36,941 nucleotides of DNA from an uncultured Prevotella sp. (GTDB taxonomy: Bacteria > Bacteroidota > Bacteroidia > Bacteroidales > Bacteroidaceae): the NCBI GenBank assembly GCA_947177775.1, contig CAMWVS010000029.1, positions 1-36,941 on the forward strand, read 5' to 3'. Shown here in pieces: positions 33,364 through 36,941 of the stretch. The position numbers were made by a program, and so were the translations under genes. Below the pieces are notes generated by a model. That model ran no database searches, was not told the origin of the DNA, and saw only the letters and a program-made list of their open reading frames with translations. The stretch's first letter is position 1, and the number at the start of each line of letters is the position of its first letter.

Positions 33364-34380
33364 TCACTGTCCTCCCAGCCGGCTGAAATACTCGATGACG
33401 TCGTCCCACGTCTTGAACGTATCGGACCCGAAGTCTATCCGCGTGCTCATGAAATCGCAGGATGCGTTGTCCGGAAGTCCGTCAATGAGATAGTCGCCGT
33501 AAAGCAGGTCCTTGCGGTTGGTGAGGATAAGCCGGTTGTAGGCCGCCACACCAAGCGTCTCGAACGTCCATTCCTGCATGCGGCGGGCATAGCCGGTGTC
33601 GTTTGTCGGCGCCGCAGCCACCACATAGACGTCATAACACTCCAGCAACAGGCGGTAGGCTTTCAGCAGACTGGGCATCGGACGGTCCTCGCGGCCCATC
33701 ATCGTGCCCTCTATCGAGATATAGACGATGCTGCGCTGGCGGCAACTCTGACGGTCGTCAATCCACCTGACGACGGGCAGGACGGAGTGCATCAGGACGG
33801 TGTCGTTCATGCGGTGCTCGCCGTGGAAATCAAGGACGTTGCGATAGTGGGCCGCAAAGAGGTCGCGAGTGTGGACAACAGGATCTTCCAGTCCGAAGAG
33901 TCCCCACACGCGGCGCTGCTCTTCCTCGCCGGTGTCGGCAAAACACTGCGTCGCTATGTCCTGATATTCGGCCTGAAGCTGCTTTGTCATCATGAATTCC
34001 GTCATGCCGTCCGCCCGCGGACTGTAGAACGTGACCTTGCCGAGCATGTTGTTTTTCAGTATGTCGTCACCGATACGGAAAGCCGGATTGAGCAGGATAC
34101 GGTCATATCCGGTGAGCATTTCGGCGTACATGCCGCCCATGGAGGTGCCGATGATGAGGTCGGGCTGCTCGTCGCTGCACAATCCGCGCAACAGCGTCAT
34201 GGCCTCAGCCGGATGTATCGGCAGGTCGGGGGCAATCACTTCTGCCCCCGGCAGCATCTCCCGCAACCGCGTCACCGTGCCCGACCGGCCCGAAGAACCG
34301 AAGCCGTGGACATACATTATCTTCCGTCCCGCCATCAGGTCGGGATATGTCTTGACATAAGCATTAGCCGTTTTTTCCAT
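33364..34380 (-). CDS. YqiA-like alpha/beta hydrolase fused to a degenerate 5'-nucleotidase (NT5C-like HAD) domain
   Basis: A 338-residue two-domain protein. Residues 18-195 match small YqiA/YcfP-type esterases: oxyanion segment VHGFGSSGRSGT (24-35), nucleophile Ser80 in GTSMGG (78-83), acid Asp166 (GLED) and a C-terminal His in FHGEHRM (186 or 189). Residues 216-337 resemble cytosolic 5'(3')-deoxyribonucleotidase: AAAPTN, WTFETLG, LTNRKDLLYGDYLIDGLP. The HAD nucleophile motif DxDGT reads SIEGT at 222-226, so this domain should lack phosphatase chemistry and may only bind a ligand. A TAACTTTG -7 element lies about 115 bp upstream. It is convergent with the FNT-like gene. Confidence 0.82.
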   Translation of the reverse strand: MEKTANAYVKTYPDLMAGRKIMYVHGFGSSGRSGTVTRLREMLPGAEVIAPDLPIHPAEAMTLLRGLCSDEQPDLIIGTSMGGMYAEMLTGYDRILLNPAFRIGDDILKNNMLGKVTFYSPRADGMTEFMMTKQLQAEYQDIATQCFADTGEEEQRRVWGLFGLEDPVVHTRDLFAAHYRNVLDFHGEHRMNDTVLMHSVLPVVRWIDDRQSCRQRSIVYISIEGTMMGREDRPMPSLLKAYRLLLECYDVYVVAAAPTNDTGYARRMQEWTFETLGVAAYNRLILTNRKDLLYGDYLIDGLPDNASCDFMSTRIDFGSDTFKTWDDVIEYFSRLGGQ

Positions 34381-34495
34381 CGTTACTTTCTTTTTGAATC
34401 TTCATGAAATCTTCTCCGGACATCCGCTGAACATCCGTCAGACCGCTGTCTGCCATAGTTCGGACTGAGGATAGCCGTCGTATGACCGCGCGCTG

Positions 34496-34503
34496 CAAAG
34501 TTA
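34496..34503 (-). promoter_or_regulatory. -7 element for the hydrolase/HAD fusion gene
   Basis: The minus strand reads TAACTTTG. No TTTG was found at 19-20 nt spacing. The leader would be about 110 nt. Confidence 0.45.
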
Positions 34504-34620
34504 ATGATTTTCAACCGAAATATCCACATCTTCATTTGTTTTCATAACGGCATCGACATCCACACGCCTTGCCTTTACACGCCTTGGACACGTTTTCCAC
34601 CGTCTTTTTCCGCAGGTTCC

Positions 34621-34651
34621 TTGGTCAATCGGATATTTTTTCGCATCTTTG
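34621..34651 (+). promoter_or_regulatory. Promoter for the ATPase/DUF234 gene
   Basis: TTG (34621-34623), 20 nt, then CATCTTTG (34644-34651): the first base of the -7 box deviates from TAnnTTTG, but the spacing is right. Transcription would begin about 45-50 nt before the ATG, and the leader consists mostly of the tandem repeat at 34669-34700. Confidence 0.55.
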
Positions 34652-34668
34652 CAGACAGGAGAAAAAAA

Positions 34669-34700
34669 TATAAACCGTCATTTATATAAACCGTCATTTA
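34669..34700 (+). repeat. Perfect 16-bp tandem duplication in the 5' leader
   Basis: tataaaccgtcattta occurs twice head to tail (34669-34684, 34685-34700) and ends four bases before the ATG of the ATPase gene. It covers most of the predicted leader. Confidence 0.8.
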
Positions 34701-34704
34701 TATT

Positions 34705-36018
34705 ATGAGATTTTACGACCGGAGGGAGGAGATTGACATACTCCGTCAGAACAAGTTACAGGCAGAGCGGAGCGCGATGTTCACCGTGCTCATGGGACGG
34801 CGGCGTGTCGGCAAGACCGCCCTTATCACCCATGCAATGGCGGATGACAACTACGCCTATCTGTTTGTCTCAAGGGACAACGAGACTATGCTGTGCAGCA
34901 AATTTCAGCAAACACTCGAAGAACAGCTCGGCATAAGCGTCTACGGCAAGCTGACAAAATTCCGTGACCTCTTTGAAGTGATTATGCGCGAATCGCAGCA
35001 CAGACATTTCACAGTGGTCTTCGACGAATTTCAGACTTTCTACAATATCAATCCCGCAATATTCAGCGAGATGCAGGACATCTGGGACAGATACCACACA
35101 CGGTCGCACATCAATCTCATCACCTCGGGTAGCATACAGTCGCTGATGAAACGAATCTTCGAGGACAAGAGTGAACCGCTCTACGGCCGGCCTACGTCAA
35201 AATTCACCCTGCGGCCGTTCCGCATCAGCGTGATAAGGCAAATCCTTGCCGACGCCAATCCCGGATACAGGAACGAGGACCTGCTGTGTCTGTATATGAT
35301 TACGGGCGGCGTGGCAAAATACATCGAACTGCTCATCGACGCCCAGTGCTTCACGAAAGAGAAAATGCTCAACTACGTCTGCCGGCAGGACTCCTATTTC
35401 ATCACAGAGGGACGTGACCTGATGAATCAGGAGTTCGGAGAAGACAGCGCCACCTATTTCTCCATCCTACAGCTGATAGCCGGCGGCATGACGCGCCGCA
35501 GCGACATAGACGGGACAATGCAGAAGGACGTGGGAACATATCTGCAGAATCTGGAGAAGAACTACAGCATGATCGCACGTTTGAAACCGGTCCTCTCGCG
35601 CCCCAACAGCAAGACCACAGCATACGAGATCTCGGATAATTTCCTGCGCTTCTGGTTCAGATTTATCTGCCCGTACCAGTCTGTCATTGAACGCCAGCAG
35701 CACGCCCTGCTACGCAAGAACATAGCCCAGCACTACGAACAGTTCAGCGGCCGCACGCTCGAACGCTACTTCCACGACAAAACGATGGAAACGGGACTAT
35801 ACACCACTGTCGGCAACTGGTGGAACCGTAAGGGAGAAAACGAAATCGACATGATTGCCCTGAACGAATTTGACCACACCGGAGTGGCCGCCGAAATCAA
35901 GCGTAACCCGAACAAAATCAGTCCAATCGTTCTCGAAGAAAAAATCGCTGCACTCCCTGCAGCAGACTTCGGGAAATATACCCTCACCCCTCTGACACTG
36001 CCAATGGAAGATATGTAG
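34705..36018 (+). CDS. AAA-type ATPase with C-terminal DUF234 nuclease-like domain
   Basis: A 437-residue protein of the 'archaeal ATPase' STAND/AAA group often found as isolated genes in Bacteroidetes and archaea; the cellular role is not established. Residues 1-210 are the NTPase: P-loop GRRRVGKTA (31-39), Walker B VVFDEFQTF (104-112), sensor LITSGS (138-143), arginine segment LYGRPTSKF. The middle is a winged-helix-like region (QLIAGGMTRRSDIDGTM). The C-terminal DUF234 part has a PD-(D/E)XK-like set: GRTLERYF (349-356), NEIDMIAL with Asp382, AAEIKRN with Glu397 and Lys399. These residues suggest DNA cleavage or binding (inference). It is monocistronic, with a promoter upstream and a hairpin downstream. 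Confidence 0.88.
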   Translation: MRFYDRREEIDILRQNKLQAERSAMFTVLMGRRRVGKTALITHAMADDNYAYLFVSRDNETMLCSKFQQTLEEQLGISVYGKLTKFRDLFEVIMRESQHRHFTVVFDEFQTFYNINPAIFSEMQDIWDRYHTRSHINLITSGSIQSLMKRIFEDKSEPLYGRPTSKFTLRPFRISVIRQILADANPGYRNEDLLCLYMITGGVAKYIELLIDAQCFTKEKMLNYVCRQDSYFITEGRDLMNQEFGEDSATYFSILQLIAGGMTRRSDIDGTMQKDVGTYLQNLEKNYSMIARLKPVLSRPNSKTTAYEISDNFLRFWFRFICPYQSVIERQQHALLRKNIAQHYEQFSGRTLERYFHDKTMETGLYTTVGNWWNRKGENEIDMIALNEFDHTGVAAEIKRNPNKISPIVLEEKIAALPAADFGKYTLTPLTLPMEDM

Positions 36019-36047
36019 ACGGCGGTCCATTGCCGTATCCAACAAGT

Positions 36048-36098
36048 AAGAGAGTATCAAAATCACTTTTGTTTCATATCGTGTTTTGATGCTCTCTT
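36048..36098 (+). terminator. Hairpin downstream of the ATPase/DUF234 gene
   Basis: aagagagtatcaaaa (36048-36062) pairs with ttttgatgctctctt (36084-36098) with one mismatch or wobble around a 21-nt loop, 30 bp after the stop. Confidence 0.6.
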
Positions 36099-36202
36099 GC
36101 TATGAATACAAATATTTCTTTGGAGACTCAGCATGAGCCGAGTATTCCTTAGGGTATTACTTAGGAACGCCAACAAATGGCGACAAAAAAGAATATTTTT
36201 TG

Positions 36203-36233
36203 TTGATTGTTATACAAATAATTATTATCTTTG
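36203..36233 (+). promoter_or_regulatory. Promoter of the candidate structured RNA
   Basis: TTG (36203-36205), 20 nt, then TATCTTTG (36226-36233): a good match to the TTTG-N19/20-TAnnTTTG consensus in an A+T-rich stretch. The predicted start falls at about 36236-36242, exactly where the self-complementary segment begins. Confidence 0.65.
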
Positions 36234-36235
36234 CA

Positions 36236-36560
36236 CCGCTACCTATGCTGAAGCCCGCAAGGGCAGAAGAGGGTGGCGGACATTAATGGAAGGCGTTTAC
36301 TATGTAACGCTTTGTTCTTGACGTTGTGAAATCTGGCAGTTTCCAATGGTTCGTCAACAGCAAAGCAACGGTAGATGCCTATGTGGGTATGTTATCCATA
36401 CCGCATACGTGACGGCCGGCATTGTGCGCATGGCTGCCATGTAGGTGTGGTATATATCATATCGGCGTGGGCTTCAGCGTTGCTCGTCTCTGACGAACCG
36501 GGCGATGCCAGAGCCTCACGACGTGGGACGAGCAAACAGGTGCAGTTCCCACGCTTTTTC
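36236..36560 (+). ncRNA. Candidate structured RNA of about 325 nt, family not recognised
   Basis: The segment after the promoter folds on paper into a series of helices. 36236-36243 pairs with 36272-36279 around gccc-GCAA-gggc (36253-36264), a GNRA-capped hairpin. gcg(t)ttac pairs with gtaacgc (36293-36310). ctttg and ttgacg (36310-36323) pair with cgtcaa and caaag (36352-36365), enclosing gaaa/tttc. ggtatg (36386-36391) pairs with catacc (36397-36402), extended by tatg/cata. gcgtggg (36465-36471) pairs with cccacgc (36548-36554) and encloses ttgctcgtc (36480-36488) with gacgagcaa (36527-36535). A T-run (36555-36559) follows the last arm, as in an intrinsic terminator. It is not RNase P, tmRNA or a rRNA by any motif I can see. 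A frame is open across part of it, but the pairing argues for RNA. Confidence 0.55.
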
Positions 36561-36635
36561 GTTTTTGTACCTATAGATAATCTTATTAAGTCCTTAATGG
36601 GGAATGAAAGGACAAAAACAAAAAAATTTAAAAAG

Positions 36636-36875
36636 ATGGACAGTATTGAATTGCTGAAAAAATTAGGAGGTAAATTTGGTAAGGAATGTAAAATAGGAGT
36701 CACCACCGGCGATACCTATTCCGGCCTTTATTATGGGGCTGAAGCATTTGACGCAGAAGCACCCCTTGTGGTGAAGTTGAGAATTTCAGCAACAGAAGCA
36801 CAACGTATCGGCGTTCCTTCAGACATGCAGGTTATCGGTATCGCATATGACGTAATTACCGATGTGGAGATCTAA
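36636..36875 (+). CDS. Small conserved-looking hypothetical protein (79 residues)
   Basis: An unrecognised small protein: MDSIELLKKLGGKFGKE, then CKIGVTTGDTYSGLYYG, AEAPLVVKLRISATEAQRIG and VIGIAYDVITDVEI. It looks like a compact, folded, mostly beta domain without signal peptide or membrane helix. Codon use is A+T-richer than in neighbouring genes (aaaaaattaggaggtaaatt), which suggests foreign origin. An ATG 13 codons upstream (36597) gives a lysine-rich extension and is an alternative start. A small hairpin, gtcctt/aaggac, lies around that upstream ATG. It directly follows the candidate structured RNA and precedes an IS end, so it may be the cargo or partner of that RNA (inference). Confidence 0.6.
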   Translation: MDSIELLKKLGGKFGKECKIGVTTGDTYSGLYYGAEAFDAEAPLVVKLRISATEAQRIGVPSDMQVIGIAYDVITDVEI

Positions 36876-36901
36876 GTAATCAAATCGAGGCTGTGTCGTA
36901 A

Positions 36902-36941
36902 TGAACTGCACCCCAAAAGTTAGACAAAAAACTTTTGGAGT
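36902..36941. mobile_element. Terminal end of an IS3-like insertion sequence (cut by the window)
   Basis: TGAACTGCACCCC followed by AAAAGTTAGACA resembles the terminal inverted repeat of IS3-family elements common in Bacteroidetes. The inner words ccaaaagtt and aacttttgg are complementary. Only 40 bp are present and the transposase lies beyond the window, so orientation and completeness are unknown. Confidence 0.6.

Noticed and set aside
36236..36560. RNase P RNA, tmRNA or a group II intron end
   Set aside because: The conserved RNase P core, the tmRNA tRNA-like ends and an intron domain V were looked for and not seen.
36375..36635. N-terminal extension of the small ORF through the structured segment
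   Set aside because: The region is better explained by paired RNA helices; the peptide shows no domain and base composition changes at the ORF proper.

Overview
The window looks like a chromosome segment of a Bacteroidota bacterium, most likely order Bacteroidales and perhaps a Prevotella relative (the lower rank is inference). The protein families, the many TAnnTTTG-type -7 promoter elements and the lack of strong Shine-Dalgarno sites all fit. Most genes are G+C-rich housekeeping genes. No rRNA, tRNA or CRISPR array was seen.

Layout. 1-6.9 kb, minus strand: a stand-alone IMP cyclohydrolase (purH N-terminal half), then the rod-shape operon mreB-mreC-mreD-mrdA-rodA. 7.4-8.4 kb, plus: class II fructose-bisphosphate aldolase. 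8.7-11.4 kb, minus: NAD(P)HX repair enzyme nnrD/E and a secreted DUF4831 protein. 11.5-12.7 kb, plus: hpt-adk. 13.6-14.9 kb, minus: pdxJ and a DJ-1/PfpI protein. 15.1-17.9 kb, plus: NAD kinase and an ABC exporter. 17.9-24.3 kb, minus: LysM/M23 peptidase, obgE, pgeF, a tandem-M23 protein and a membrane-anchored MutS-like ATPase. 24.5-28.6 kb, minus: an Rpn/PDDEXK_2 nuclease, ispD and recG. 29.5-33.3 kb, plus: a 1012-residue response-regulator/PEP-synthase-like fusion and a short formate/nitrite-transporter homologue. 33.4-34.4 kb, minus: a YqiA-like hydrolase fused to a degenerate 5'-nucleotidase domain. 34.7-36.0 kb, plus: an AAA ATPase/DUF234 protein. 36.2-36.9 kb: a promoter, a strongly self-complementary segment that looks like a structured RNA, a 79-residue ORF, and the first bases of an IS3-like insertion sequence.

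Themes. Cell-envelope growth dominates: MreBCD, PBP2 and RodA, two M23 peptidases and PgeF. Nucleotide and cofactor metabolism is the second theme: IMP cyclohydrolase, Hpt, Adk, NadK, NnrD/E, PdxJ, IspD. The spacers are unusual. At least five short repeat families each occur twice here, and three of them begin at or just after a stop codon, with two reading into the 5' or 3' end of a gene (recG, ispD).

The most interesting items are the ~325-nt candidate structured RNA at 36236-36560, the receiver-PPDK_N fusion lacking the phosphohistidine and catalytic domains, the stop-codon-anchored repeat cassettes, the Rpn nuclease with its repeat-bearing tail, and the pseudo-HAD and pseudo-M23 domain fusions.
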